Below are positions 46,526 through 55,942 of a DNA stretch of 64,000 nucleotides, one piece after another. The notes under the pieces are model-generated. The model did not search any database. It was given only the letters and a program-made list of their open reading frames with translations, and was not told the origin of the DNA. Each line of letters begins with the position of its first letter. Positions within the stretch are counted from its first letter, which is position 1. Source of the DNA: Pseudanabaena sp. PCC 7367 (GTDB lineage Bacteria; Cyanobacteriota; Cyanobacteriia; Pseudanabaenales; Pseudanabaenaceae); the NCBI RefSeq assembly GCF_000317065.1, contig NC_019701.1:2013001-2077000 (forward strand), read 5' to 3'. Position numbers and translations under genes: made by a program.

Positions 46526-49300
46526 ATGGGCAAGGCGCATTTGGCAGATAAATTAGATGATCAAGTTTTGGGCACGGTCGGTGAAGCGATCGGCCTAGAT
46601 ACCGATCAAGCAAAAAAGAAAAAACATAAATCATTTCAACTGCCAGGGGCAAAGCCACATTACAACCCCGATCGCCCTGGCCAGGTGGAGCATATTGCCC
46701 TGGACTTGGAGCTAGACATCCCCAATCGATCGATCTCTGGCACTTGCCAAATTCGGCTCAATCCCATTCGCAATGGTGTAAGCACTCTTACTCTGGATGC
46801 GGTGGGTTTGCAGATCAAAAAAGTAGCGATCGGCAAGCAAGCCCAAACCTATGACTATGATGGTGAGTTTTTGACGGTTAAATTAACCGAACCAACCAGC
46901 GCCGGAAAGCCAATTACCCTGGCGATCGACTATGCCGTGATCCAGCCGCAACGGGGTATTTATTTTATTCTGCCCACCGAGCATGAACCCAACAAACCCA
47001 CCCAGGTATGGACTCAGGGCGAAGATGAAGACTCGCGGTTCTGGTTTCCCTGCTTTGACTATCCTGGCCAGCTTTCCACCTCGGAAATCAAAGTCAAGGT
47101 GCCAGAAAACCTGTTTGCGATCTCCAATGGTGAGTTAGTCAATACAGAAGCTAACAAAGCTAATAAAGCCAAAGGCAAAACTAAAACCTATCACTGGCAT
47201 CAAAAGCAAGTACATCCCACCTATTTAATGACCCTGGCGGTGGGTGATTTTCTGGAAATCAAGGACGAATGGCGCGGTAAGCAAGTCACTTACTATGTTG
47301 ATAAGTCGGTGAGTAAAGAAGATGCCCTGCGCACGATGGGCAAAACGCCGCAAATGCTGGAGTTCCTCAGCGAAAAATATGGCTATGAATATGCCTTTCC
47401 CAAATATGCCCAGGTCTGTGTGGCGGATTTTATTTTTGGTGGCATGGAAAATACTTCCACCACGCTGCTAACCGATCGCTGCATAATTGATGAGCGCGCC
47501 GCGATCGATGATAGTCGTGCCGAAAGCCTGGTAGTTCATGAACTAGCCCATCAATGGTTTGGCGATCTGGTAGTAATTAAGCACTGGTCCCATGCCTGGA
47601 TCAAAGAGGGAGCCGCCACCTATTCCGAGGTGATGTGGACAGAGAAAGAATATGGCGCGGATGAGGCCGCCTATTATCGCCTGGGTGAAGCCCGCAGCTA
47701 CTTTGCCGAGGATGCGGAGCGCTATCGCCGCCCGATCGTCACCCATATTTACCGTGAAGCGATTGAATTATACGATCGCCATCTCTATGAAAAAGCCGGT
47801 GCGGTCTATCATATGCTGCGCACTGAATTGGGTGAAGAATTGTTCTGGCGCGCAATCCATACCTTTGTGCAAACCAATGCCCACAAGACCGTCGAGACAA
47901 TAGATTTACTCCGGGCGATCGAAATGGCCACAGGCAAGAACTGTCTGGCTCTGTTTGATCAATATGTATTCCGGGGCGGTCATCCCGAATATAAGCTTAG
48001 CTATAGCTGGGATGATCAGAATAAACTGGCAAAAGTGACTGTGAACCAGACCCAGGATGAGTTGTTTGATCTAAAATTGCCGATCGCCTTTGGCATGATC
48101 CCCGAAACGCATAAGGATAAAGCAACTAAGACCACCAGATCAAAGGGCAAGAAAACTAAGGCTGCTAGCAAGGCCGTAAGCACAGAAGCAAATCCAAATC
48201 TAGCAGTCGAGCTAAAAACCTTTACAGTGCGGATATTTGAGAAGGAGCAATCGTTCTATTTCCCGCTCGATCGCAAGCCTGGTTTCATTAGCTTTGACCA
48301 CCAGAATAACTATCTTAAAACCGTTAGCTTGGAATATAACCTGGCGGAACTCAAGGCCGGATTAAACTATAACCCCGATCCACTAGCCAGGATTCAGGCA
48401 GCGGAGGCGATCGCCAAAAAAGGCAGTTTGGAAGCGGTCAATGCCCTAGAGCAAGCCCTGATTAGCGATCCTTTCTGGGGGGTACGTGTGGAAGTGGCGG
48501 CAGCGCTGGCAAAAATCAATCTGGAACAGGCCACAGCAGCATTGGCAAAAGGTCTAGCCGATGAGAATGCCAAGGTACGGCGCGCCGTGATCAATGCCCT
48601 GGCTAAGACAAAAACCCCTGAAGTGCTGGATTTAATCAAGCCCTTCTTGAAAAAAGGTGATCCCAGCTATCGGGTTGAGGCAACGGCGGCCAGTTGCCTG
48701 GGGACGATCGCGGCAGCCCTATCCCCTGATACTAATAATACTAAGCCCGATAAAATTATTAAGCTGTTGCAAATCACCCTCAAGGAAAAAGCTGGCTGGA
48801 ATGAAGTGGTACGATCGGGGGCGATCGCTGGCCTGGCCAAGCTTAAAGACTCCGATCAAGCGCTGGCCTTGGTGAGTCAATATACCGCCCCAGATGTACC
48901 GCAACCATTGCGATTGAGTGCAATTCGGGCCCTAGGGGCAATGGGCAAGTCCCAAACCAAGCCCAAAACCACCCAAATATTAAATCGGTTGCAAATAATC
49001 GCCAAGGAGTCATTTTTCTTGACCCAGGTGGCCGTAGTGGGGGCACTGGCGCAAATTGATAGCCCAGCCGCGATTCGGGTTCTGCGTGAGATTGCCGATC
49101 AATCGCCCGATGCTCGGGTTAAGCGTCGTGCCGAGGAAGCAATCCAGAAGGTACAAAAAGCGATCGGTAAGGATGCTGGCCTGAAGGAGTTACGCGATGA
49201 GTTGGAGCAGTTGAAAAAAGATAACCAGAAGCTACGCAGCAGACTGGAGGCGATCGAAGCTAAAACCAACAGCAAAAATAGTGATACATCGGTCACCTAA
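46526..49300 (+). CDS. M1-family metallo-aminopeptidase with C-terminal HEAT repeats
   Basis: This 924-residue protein has an M1 peptidase core. The exopeptidase motif is FGGMENTSTT, and the zinc site is HELAHQWFGD with the third ligand Glu in KEGAATYSE (about 338-360). A beta-rich N-terminal domain precedes it. After the peptidase part, residues about 610-890 form PBS-lyase/HEAT repeats (for example WGVRVEVAAALAKI and AKVRRAVINALAKT). The tail is a short coiled coil (LRDELEQLKKDNQKLRSRLE). It removes N-terminal amino acids; the repeats may bind protein partners. TTG 46517 is also in frame; ATG 46526 was preferred. Confidence 0.92.
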   Translation: MGKAHLADKLDDQVLGTVGEAIGLDTDQAKKKKHKSFQLPGAKPHYNPDRPGQVEHIALDLELDIPNRSISGTCQIRLNPIRNGVSTLTLDAVGLQIKKVAIGKQAQTYDYDGEFLTVKLTEPTSAGKPITLAIDYAVIQPQRGIYFILPTEHEPNKPTQVWTQGEDEDSRFWFPCFDYPGQLSTSEIKVKVPENLFAISNGELVNTEANKANKAKGKTKTYHWHQKQVHPTYLMTLAVGDFLEIKDEWRGKQVTYYVDKSVSKEDALRTMGKTPQMLEFLSEKYGYEYAFPKYAQVCVADFIFGGMENTSTTLLTDRCIIDERAAIDDSRAESLVVHELAHQWFGDLVVIKHWSHAWIKEGAATYSEVMWTEKEYGADEAAYYRLGEARSYFAEDAERYRRPIVTHIYREAIELYDRHLYEKAGAVYHMLRTELGEELFWRAIHTFVQTNAHKTVETIDLLRAIEMATGKNCLALFDQYVFRGGHPEYKLSYSWDDQNKLAKVTVNQTQDELFDLKLPIAFGMIPETHKDKATKTTRSKGKKTKAASKAVSTEANPNLAVELKTFTVRIFEKEQSFYFPLDRKPGFISFDHQNNYLKTVSLEYNLAELKAGLNYNPDPLARIQAAEAIAKKGSLEAVNALEQALISDPFWGVRVEVAAALAKINLEQATAALAKGLADENAKVRRAVINALAKTKTPEVLDLIKPFLKKGDPSYRVEATAASCLGTIAAALSPDTNNTKPDKIIKLLQITLKEKAGWNEVVRSGAIAGLAKLKDSDQALALVSQYTAPDVPQPLRLSAIRALGAMGKSQTKPKTTQILNRLQIIAKESFFLTQVAVVGALAQIDSPAAIRVLREIADQSPDARVKRRAEEAIQKVQKAIGKDAGLKELRDELEQLKKDNQKLRSRLEAIEAKTNSKNSDTSVT

Positions 49301-49334
49301 TTAGTCTAAGTAGTGGTTTGATTTAATAGAGCCG

Positions 49335-50120
49335 CTAAACTGAAGTGGCCTTGCGGTTCGAGGGCACCAGGCGGCGAGGACGGAAGATCACATTCGAGCC
49401 CTCGTTGGTTTGCTCAAGCACCAGCAAAGGGGTGGGTTTGGCCTTTTGATCCCAGCTAATGTTGGCGATTCGACCCTGGATCGTGGGTTGCCAGTTGCGA
49501 TTCTCATCGGTGGCGATCACAAAGTTTGCTAGCGCTTCTTCCAGGTCTTTGATTGTCTTATTCGTAGACTGATGCGGAATTTTCGCTAGCTTAACCTGAA
49601 TTCTGAACAACACCCTGGGGATGGTGGTATCTTCCTGACCCAGCGTATAATTTACCGCAAAGGTTACATCCACCTGGCGCACGCCATTTTTTTCCTTTGA
49701 TTCGATCGGCGGCGGCAATAGGGCGGCGGTCACACTCCGGCGCAGATGTTGCTTGATTTGCGCCATAACCACATTGCGGAAAACTTCCTCATCCATCCGC
49801 ATGCCCAGGTAATCCAGGTTAAATTCGCGGGAATGAATCAGGTCAGGATTCCGCTCAAAATCAGAAATGGTGTTGATCGCAATTTTTAGTTTTTTGCCCA
49901 GGTCATGGGTCTTAAGTTTTTCAATTTTCAGTTTGCGTTGGAGCTTGCGCAGCTTCAGGTGGTTATAGACGCTGCTTCCTGCCGCGGTGCCAATTAATAG
50001 CAGTAAAAAAATGACCCCTGGTGAATTCTGTAATGGCTTGGTGAGATTACCCACATTTGTAGATGGGTTAACCTGGGCGATCGATTCGATCGCAATTATA
50101 TTCTGATGTTTACTAAGCAT
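49335..50120 (-). CDS. Hypothetical membrane-anchored protein, 261 aa
   Basis: I do not recognise a named family. A membrane helix is present at about 34-52 (VIFLLLLIGTAAGSSV), followed by a basic, coiled-coil-like region (LRKLQRKLKIEKLKTHDLGK). The rest is a soluble alpha/beta domain with strands such as VDVTFAVNYTLG and RVLFRIQVKL. Proteins of this layout are common in cyanobacteria. It is convergent with the aminopeptidase gene. Start is ATG 50120. Confidence 0.7.
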   Translation of the reverse strand: MLSKHQNIIAIESIAQVNPSTNVGNLTKPLQNSPGVIFLLLLIGTAAGSSVYNHLKLRKLQRKLKIEKLKTHDLGKKLKIAINTISDFERNPDLIHSREFNLDYLGMRMDEEVFRNVVMAQIKQHLRRSVTAALLPPPIESKEKNGVRQVDVTFAVNYTLGQEDTTIPRVLFRIQVKLAKIPHQSTNKTIKDLEEALANFVIATDENRNWQPTIQGRIANISWDQKAKPTPLLVLEQTNEGSNVIFRPRRLVPSNRKATSV

Positions 50121-50506
50121 ATGCCAACCTCAAGTAATGCTTAAAAATAAATACGCAATTTTTGTTATCCCTACCCAATTAGATTTTATATGGCGTTACT
50201 GGCTTTCTAGCCCAGCGATCGCATTTAGATTTTCAGCTTAGGCATGGCTATAACAGTTTTTGTCCCAACCGTATCTTTTCGCTTCCGCCAGTAGTTCAGT
50301 TTAGCTAATAATTCCCCTATCCCAACTTCTTGTTAGCTAGGGCGATCGCATTGCTTAGTACCAAGCTTTAAATTATTGAGTGATCCTAGAAAGCCCACTT
50401 AGCCTAATTTTACCCAATCTCAGCCTGGTTATTTCTAGTCCCCATTGGTTAAACTATTGGCATCGCTAGGGTTGAGGTAGTAGGGGTATTGTGTCAGATA
50501 TTCTGA
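50121..50506. other. Intergenic region
   Basis: This 386-bp spacer contains no gene I can support. It includes several T-rich tracts and GCGATCGC-like words, and likely the promoter of the preceding minus-strand gene. Confidence 0.5.
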
Positions 50507-51454
50507 TCAGACTGATTTCACAGGGCGATCGCCAACTTGCTGATCCCCTGCTTGCTCTTGTTGATTGAGCTGAATTTCTAGGATTTTGGCATCAATCAAA
50601 AACTTGAACCAAAAAGCTTGCAGCACATGGTAAACCAGGCCAGCCTTGCCATCGAGGAAACCCAGGCGCAGAAAATAGCTATAGAAAAAGAAAATAAAAC
50701 TGCGCCAGAATAACGGCACCCGCTTCCAGACATTGTTCTTCACCCAGCGCTTTTGCATCCGCCAATCGGTGCTGAGCAGCTTACCCGACAAGACCCGATC
50801 GCCATCTTGCTCAACCTGGCCTTGCCATTGCTTAATTTGCTCGATCGCCTCCGCACTCGACCAGCGATTGTGGGCTGCCGTCCACCGCTCGATTGTGGTT
50901 AGCTGCAAATCCAGCAGTAAACCCTCCAGTTTTTGAGTTTTACCGGGCACCACAAAATGTTGATCATAGAGTCGCTCCTCACAAAAACCCCGATCGGCTC
51001 GATACAGGCGCAAATGCCAGCTAGGGTTAATGTGGCCATATTTGATCGGCTGTCCCAAAAAATAGGAAAGCCGCTGCATCAAATATCCTTCCACATCCTG
51101 ATTGGTGGCATGGTAAGTGGCTTTAACCTGAACGATCGCCTTGGCCAATTCCGGCGAGAGCATCTCATCACTATCAAGGTGCAACACCCAATCATCCGGC
51201 TCCAGGTTCGCATTGGCCTGAGCCCAGTTGCGTTGCTGGGAATAGTTTGCAAATTTATGTTGAACCAGTTCACAGCCAAGGGATTCAACAATCTCGATCG
51301 TGTTGTCGGTGCTAAATGAATCAACCACAAAAACACGGGAAACTAATCCCTGGCATGATTCAATTACCTGGGCGATCGCCTCCTGGGAGTTGAATGTAAG
51401 GATAATGGCAACAATGTTAAGCGGTTTGCTCTCAATGGGGGAGTTAGTTGTCAT
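50507..51454 (-). CDS. Family 2 glycosyltransferase (WaaE/KdtX-like)
   Basis: This 315-residue GT2 enzyme has the nucleotide-sugar motifs AIILTFNSQEAI, VVDSFSTDNT and the metal site VLHLDSDEML. NYSQQRNWA is typical of the LPS-core glucosyltransferases WaaE/KdtX. The C-terminus has a hydrophobic helix region (SFIFFFYSYFLRLGFLDGKA) for membrane association. It probably builds a surface polysaccharide. Gmd and fcl, which make GDP-fucose, lie 6.6 kb away but are not linked by transcription. Confidence 0.9.
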   Translation of the reverse strand: MTTNSPIESKPLNIVAIILTFNSQEAIAQVIESCQGLVSRVFVVDSFSTDNTIEIVESLGCELVQHKFANYSQQRNWAQANANLEPDDWVLHLDSDEMLSPELAKAIVQVKATYHATNQDVEGYLMQRLSYFLGQPIKYGHINPSWHLRLYRADRGFCEERLYDQHFVVPGKTQKLEGLLLDLQLTTIERWTAAHNRWSSAEAIEQIKQWQGQVEQDGDRVLSGKLLSTDWRMQKRWVKNNVWKRVPLFWRSFIFFFYSYFLRLGFLDGKAGLVYHVLQAFWFKFLIDAKILEIQLNQQEQAGDQQVGDRPVKSV

Positions 51455-51772
51455 TGGCTTAGCCTTTAATCTGCGCTTGATTCAGATCTTGATTCAGACA
51501 TAGATCGCTGTAATTCTGGCATCACATCCATAAAGCGGAGTTAGCCTGGTTACCCTAATCGATCGCTATTACTTTACCGTTGCTGATTAGTTGAGTCTAA
51601 CGATCAGGGGTTAAATAACCAAGCACCGCCAGTTTAGCAAATCAGCGATTAAACCTCTTGCCTGAATCCTAAAATCCTCGATCGAGCCGGTCTGCTCAAT
51701 CCTATCCTGAGCCGATCCGCTGCAATGACATTTCCCAGTCAAGGTTGAATCAGCAAATTTCAGCCAAACAAT
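51455..51772. other. Intergenic region
   Basis: This 318-bp spacer lies between two minus-strand genes. Nothing was recognised apart from GCGATCGC-like words. It is long enough for the promoter of the glycosyltransferase gene. Confidence 0.5.
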
Positions 51773-53470
51773 TTAGGAACTGGCGTTAACCGCCTTGATC
51801 AAAGCTGCTCGTTTAACCGCCTTCGCCGAACTAGACTTACGCACCAGAGCACTACGCGGTAGCACCCGTAATACTTCTTCGGTGGTGGTTACGCCATTGA
51901 TCAGCTTGGTGATCGCCGCTTTCCGGAACGAGGGGAAATCAATGCTACTCAGATAACGCTTCATCTGGGTGAGTGTCCCTTCATAGATCAGCTCCCGCAT
52001 CGTGTCATCCACATCAATGATTTCTACCACCGCCTCGCGCCCCAGGAAACCACTGCGAAAACAACGATCGCAACCGCGACCCTTTTGCCAGTTGTCCAGA
52101 GGAACCCGACTTGATTCTAGCCCCAGTAATTTTAATTCTCTGATCGTAGGCTCATAAGGCTCGGCGCAGTGGGGACACACCTTACGCACTAGCCTTTGTG
52201 CCACAATCCCCAGCAGGGCATCACTGATCAGGCCAGGATCGGGGCCAAGATCTTTCAAGCGCGGGATCGCACTAGCGGCATCATTTGTGTGCATGGTTGA
52301 AAGTACCAGGTGACCAGTTAGGGCTGCCCGTACTACTGTTTCCGCTGTCTCTGGATCGCGCACCTCCCCCACCATCACGATGTCAGGGTCTTGACGCAGA
52401 ATCGATCGTAAACCCGCTGCAAATGTCATTCCGGCTGGTTCATTCACCTGAGTTTGGGTGATATTCGGTAATACATATTCCACCGGATCTTCCACCGTCA
52501 CCACATTTACATGCTCAGTGGCCAGCAATTGCAAACTGGTGTAGAGCGTACTGGTTTTGCCAGACCCAGTCGGCCCAGTCATAATAATCAAACCCTGGGG
52601 TTGTCCTAGCCAATTGCGATAGCTGTCGAGGGATTTGGCAGAAAAGCCGAGACAATCGAGTTGATCGGTGAAGGGGTTTTCGCGTGGCAATAATCTAATC
52701 ACCGCCTTTTCACCCCCCACGCAGGGCAACGTACTTACCCGCATATCGAGGGAGCTGTTAATTTCATCGGAGGTATATTCCCGGCCGATCCGACCATCCT
52801 GGGGGCGGCGGCTTTCGGCAATATCCATGTCGCACATTACTTTGAGCGCCACGATGATTTTGCGGCTGATATCCAGCGCCATCACCTTGATATCGCGCAG
52901 GATGCCATCAATCCGATAACGCACCCGCAATCCCTTTGGGGTTGGTTCCAAGTGAATATCACTGGCGCGGTTTTGCAGCGCTACCGAAATCAAAGCATTG
53001 ATGCGTCGGGTTTGGTTGACTGCCTGCGATAGATATAGCTCGGTGATTTCACAAATGTCGGCCTGTTCGGTCTCGCCCGTGAGGGGATTGACCATTGGCG
53101 TGGAGTCAATTTTGGTTGGGTCAGGGATATTCTGGCGGCGAAACCAGCTTTTATAGCTGTCTTGGGATATTTCGATCGCCTTAACTTCAGTGAGGGTGCG
53201 ATCGCCAATTTTTTTGACCCATGCTTCGGGCAACTCGTGGGGACAGGCCAGATAGAAACAACTGCGCCATAGCAGGAGCGGGATCACCGGGGGCAGTGCG
53301 CTGCGATCGCCAAACTCACGGAAAAAACGATAGTTTAGCTCTGCATCTAGCAACTCAATCCGCAACATGCCGTGCTTATCAACCAGAAGATCCAGGGCAG
53401 CCTCACATGAGTCCAGTTCATTGTCCCTCAACATTCTCCAGACTGATTTGAGTGCTACCAATGATTGCAT
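51773..53470 (-). CDS. PilB/GspE-family secretion or pilus ATPase
   Basis: This 565-residue traffic ATPase of type II/IV systems has Walker A GPTGSGKTSTLY (about 300), the Asp box with TVEDPVEY, Walker B DIVMVGEVRDPETAETVV and the His box GHLVLSTMHTNDA. The zinc-binding pair VCPHC and RGCDRC is present, as in GspE/PilB. It powers extension of a pilus or pseudopilus. Cyanobacterial pilB is usually followed by pilT and pilC; here neither gene is present nearby. It may be the second, PilB2-like paralogue. Confidence 0.92.
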   Translation of the reverse strand: MQSLVALKSVWRMLRDNELDSCEAALDLLVDKHGMLRIELLDAELNYRFFREFGDRSALPPVIPLLLWRSCFYLACPHELPEAWVKKIGDRTLTEVKAIEISQDSYKSWFRRQNIPDPTKIDSTPMVNPLTGETEQADICEITELYLSQAVNQTRRINALISVALQNRASDIHLEPTPKGLRVRYRIDGILRDIKVMALDISRKIIVALKVMCDMDIAESRRPQDGRIGREYTSDEINSSLDMRVSTLPCVGGEKAVIRLLPRENPFTDQLDCLGFSAKSLDSYRNWLGQPQGLIIMTGPTGSGKTSTLYTSLQLLATEHVNVVTVEDPVEYVLPNITQTQVNEPAGMTFAAGLRSILRQDPDIVMVGEVRDPETAETVVRAALTGHLVLSTMHTNDAASAIPRLKDLGPDPGLISDALLGIVAQRLVRKVCPHCAEPYEPTIRELKLLGLESSRVPLDNWQKGRGCDRCFRSGFLGREAVVEIIDVDDTMRELIYEGTLTQMKRYLSSIDFPSFRKAAITKLINGVTTTEEVLRVLPRSALVRKSSSAKAVKRAALIKAVNASS

Positions 53471-54271
53471 GAGATCCCCTACTTTAAATGTAATTACGAT
53501 CGATGTGATCTAAATCTAGTGACGATGAACTTTGACTGGGGCTTAAACAGTCAAATTGCCGTTCCCATCGCTATGTTTATTATTTAATTATTTATTAGTG
53601 CAAATTATTAGTGCAAACCCAGGCTCCCTTACAACAGTTACAACAGTTGGGCGCATCATAAGCGAAAGTGCTAATTTAGCCAATGCTTCCCGAACCAATT
53701 TAACTAGTTTAGGCTTGTATCGGTTCAATTTGCTGAGAATAGGCTTAAATATTGCTAGAACCTGGCATCAAGTTCTAGCTACCCCAGTCTAGATTCTGAT
53801 TTAAATTCTTGCTATGAGCTTAGTCACAGATTGTGTTTTTGATCAGAACTTTTGCCAAAGCCCAAGCTTGCACCAATTTTTAGCAATCGAGAATCAGGAT
53901 TTTGGCTGCGATCGGCTGCCATTTTCTGATCCTATTTGCGGATTGCGGCAATAAGTCCATTAAATTAAGCCTATTAAATTTAAGTCTATTAATAAGTCCC
54001 TAATATAACTATGCCCTGAAATTCAAGTTGGGTGATCTAGTTGTAGTAGATTTGGCCGATAAATGCTGAATGCCTCTAAGCCCCCAAGCCCCCTAAGCGT
54101 TAATACAAGCAGTTAAGGTGTACAAGCTAATCTGATCTAATCTAACTTGCAAAATTTGGTAAAGTCAGCGATAAAGTAATCACATACTCACTTCACATCC
54201 TGACTTGAGCATTAGCCCCGCTCTAACGATTCAGTCTAGTTATCAATCCAGCCTTTCACCAAGCGATCACT
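53471..54271. other. Intergenic region between divergent PilB-like and potA genes
   Basis: An 801-bp AT-rich region. A 78-codon plus-strand frame at 53556-53792 has no ribosome-binding site and no family resemblance, so I left it out. No tRNA or hairpin stands out. Confidence 0.5.
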
Positions 54272-55558
54272 ATGGTTCAACCAACCCCTGCTCAATCTGA
54301 TTTAGCTTCTGGCTCGGCAAAAGATACCTCAGCGATCCCACCGGATGCCACGATCGATGTGGAATTGCGCAAGGTATTTAAAATTTTTGGCTCGTTTACG
54401 GCCGTGCAAGGGGTGGACTTGCAAGTGCGCAAAGGCGAGTTTTTTAGTATTTTGGGGCCTTCTGGCTGTGGTAAAACCACCCTGTTGCGGTTGATCGCTG
54501 GGTTTGAAGAGCCCTCCGCTGGCGAAATTTTAATTGAAGGTCAACCGATGACCTATGTGCCTGCCCATCGCCGATCGGTGAATACGGTGTTTCAAAACTA
54601 TGCCCTGTTTGGCCATATGTCGATCTGGGAGAATGTGGCATTTGGGTTGCGGGTGCGCGGTGTCGATCGCGCCACGATCCAGGCCAAAGTTAACCAGGCG
54701 CTGGCGTTGGTGCAACTAGACCAAATGGGCGATCGCCGCCCCCATCAGTTATCCGGCGGTCAACAGCAACGGATTGCCCTGGCCAGAGCCTTGATTAATC
54801 AACCTACGGTAATTTTGCTCGATGAACCCCTGAGCGCGTTGGATGTGAAGCTGCGTAAGCAAATGCAGGTGGAACTGTCCAATTTGCAAGCCAATTTGGG
54901 CACTACTTTTATTATGGTCACCCACGATCAAGAAGAGGCGCTGAGCATTTCCAGTCGGATCGCCGTAGTCAACAAAGGTCAAATTGAGCAGGTGGGTACT
55001 CCCAGCCAGATTTATAATCAACCGCGCACTGAATTTGTGGCTGAATTTATTGGTGATACTAATTTATTTCAATGTGAGGTGGAGAGCGAAGACGATCAGA
55101 ATTTAATCCTGGCCAGTGCCGAGGGCTTGAAAATAATTGCTGCCAAACCAGTAGATTGGTGGGGCGATCGCTCTGCTGCTGAACAAGTGGTAGTTAGTGT
55201 CAGGCCGGAAAAAGTTCGACTCAGCACGGAGCCACTCGAAACTTCAACGCAATATCCCAATTGCTATACCGGGACGCTGAATAATATGCTCTATTTTGGC
55301 GATCGCTCCCAATATTTCATTGATCTTGATCTGGGTAAAGACAAGTCGCCCAAACAAATCACCGTGACGCGATCGCCCCAGCAAGGGATCGGTGCCCCTG
55401 AATTCAATATCCAGACGGGCAATTGGAAGATCAGTAACTTGGGTAATAACTTGGGTAATGATCATAATGGTGCCGATTTTGCCAGTGCTGATTTTGATAG
55501 CCAAGTTTATGCCTATTGGTCATCCGCCGATTGTCTGGTGATGCGGCGATCGAATTAG
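54272..55558 (+). CDS. potA: Spermidine/putrescine ABC transporter ATP-binding protein
   Basis: This 428-residue ABC ATPase of the PotA/CysA group has Walker A GPSGCGKTT, Q-loop VFQNYALF, signature LSGGQQQRIALARAL, Walker B VILLDEPLSALD and His switch VTHDQEEAL. A C-terminal TOBE-like regulatory region follows (about 270-420). It would energise polyamine uptake with PotD encoded downstream. Start is ATG 54272. Its stop codon lies inside the first unit of a 10-bp repeat. Confidence 0.92.
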   Translation: MVQPTPAQSDLASGSAKDTSAIPPDATIDVELRKVFKIFGSFTAVQGVDLQVRKGEFFSILGPSGCGKTTLLRLIAGFEEPSAGEILIEGQPMTYVPAHRRSVNTVFQNYALFGHMSIWENVAFGLRVRGVDRATIQAKVNQALALVQLDQMGDRRPHQLSGGQQQRIALARALINQPTVILLDEPLSALDVKLRKQMQVELSNLQANLGTTFIMVTHDQEEALSISSRIAVVNKGQIEQVGTPSQIYNQPRTEFVAEFIGDTNLFQCEVESEDDQNLILASAEGLKIIAAKPVDWWGDRSAAEQVVVSVRPEKVRLSTEPLETSTQYPNCYTGTLNNMLYFGDRSQYFIDLDLGKDKSPKQITVTRSPQQGIGAPEFNIQTGNWKISNLGNNLGNDHNGADFASADFDSQVYAYWSSADCLVMRRSN

Positions 55559-55600
55559 GTCGAATTAGGTCGAATTAGGTCGAATTAGATTGAATTAGTC
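55551..55600. repeat. Decamer repeat CGAATTAGGT overlapping the potA stop codon
   Basis: Three perfect and two imperfect 10-bp units. Each unit contains TAG, and because the unit length is 10, successive TAGs fall in all three frames. Confidence 0.9.
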
Positions 55601-55942
55601 TGGCCGACTAGCCCTAGAAACGTCGGATGATATAGACTTGTGACATTGATCGCCAGCCAATCCTTGATTATATTAATTGTGGTAGGCTGCGAACCGATGC
55701 ATACCTGACATAACTGGCATCCCTGAGCAGGTAAATATTAGGTGTTTTAAATTAAAGAATTAAATTGAAAAATTAAAATAGTAGCTTACCCCCATCAACT
55801 GGATTAACTGCCCGCGTTAATGGTGCGATGAAAATCTTTGTATCTTTAGTATCTTTGAGTATTTTTAGTATTTTTAGTATTTTTTTCCCGGCCTAATCAT
55901 TGTTTGAGTGCTTGAATTTCTAGCTACCCCTACCACTCGCCT
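55559..55942. other. Spacer between potA and potD
   Basis: A 384-bp spacer containing the decamer repeat at its start and a second set of imperfect repeats (TATCTTTAG, TATTTTTAG) at 55841-55886. No permease gene or other gene fits here. Confidence 0.7.
55841..55886. repeat. Imperfect 9-10 bp repeats of TATTTTTAG type
   Basis: Five units differing by one or two bases, ending in a T7 run, 56 bp before the potD start. Confidence 0.8.

Noticed and set aside
53556-53792. 78-codon frame between the PilB-like gene and potA
   Set aside because: TTG start without ribosome site, composition of translated AT-rich spacer.
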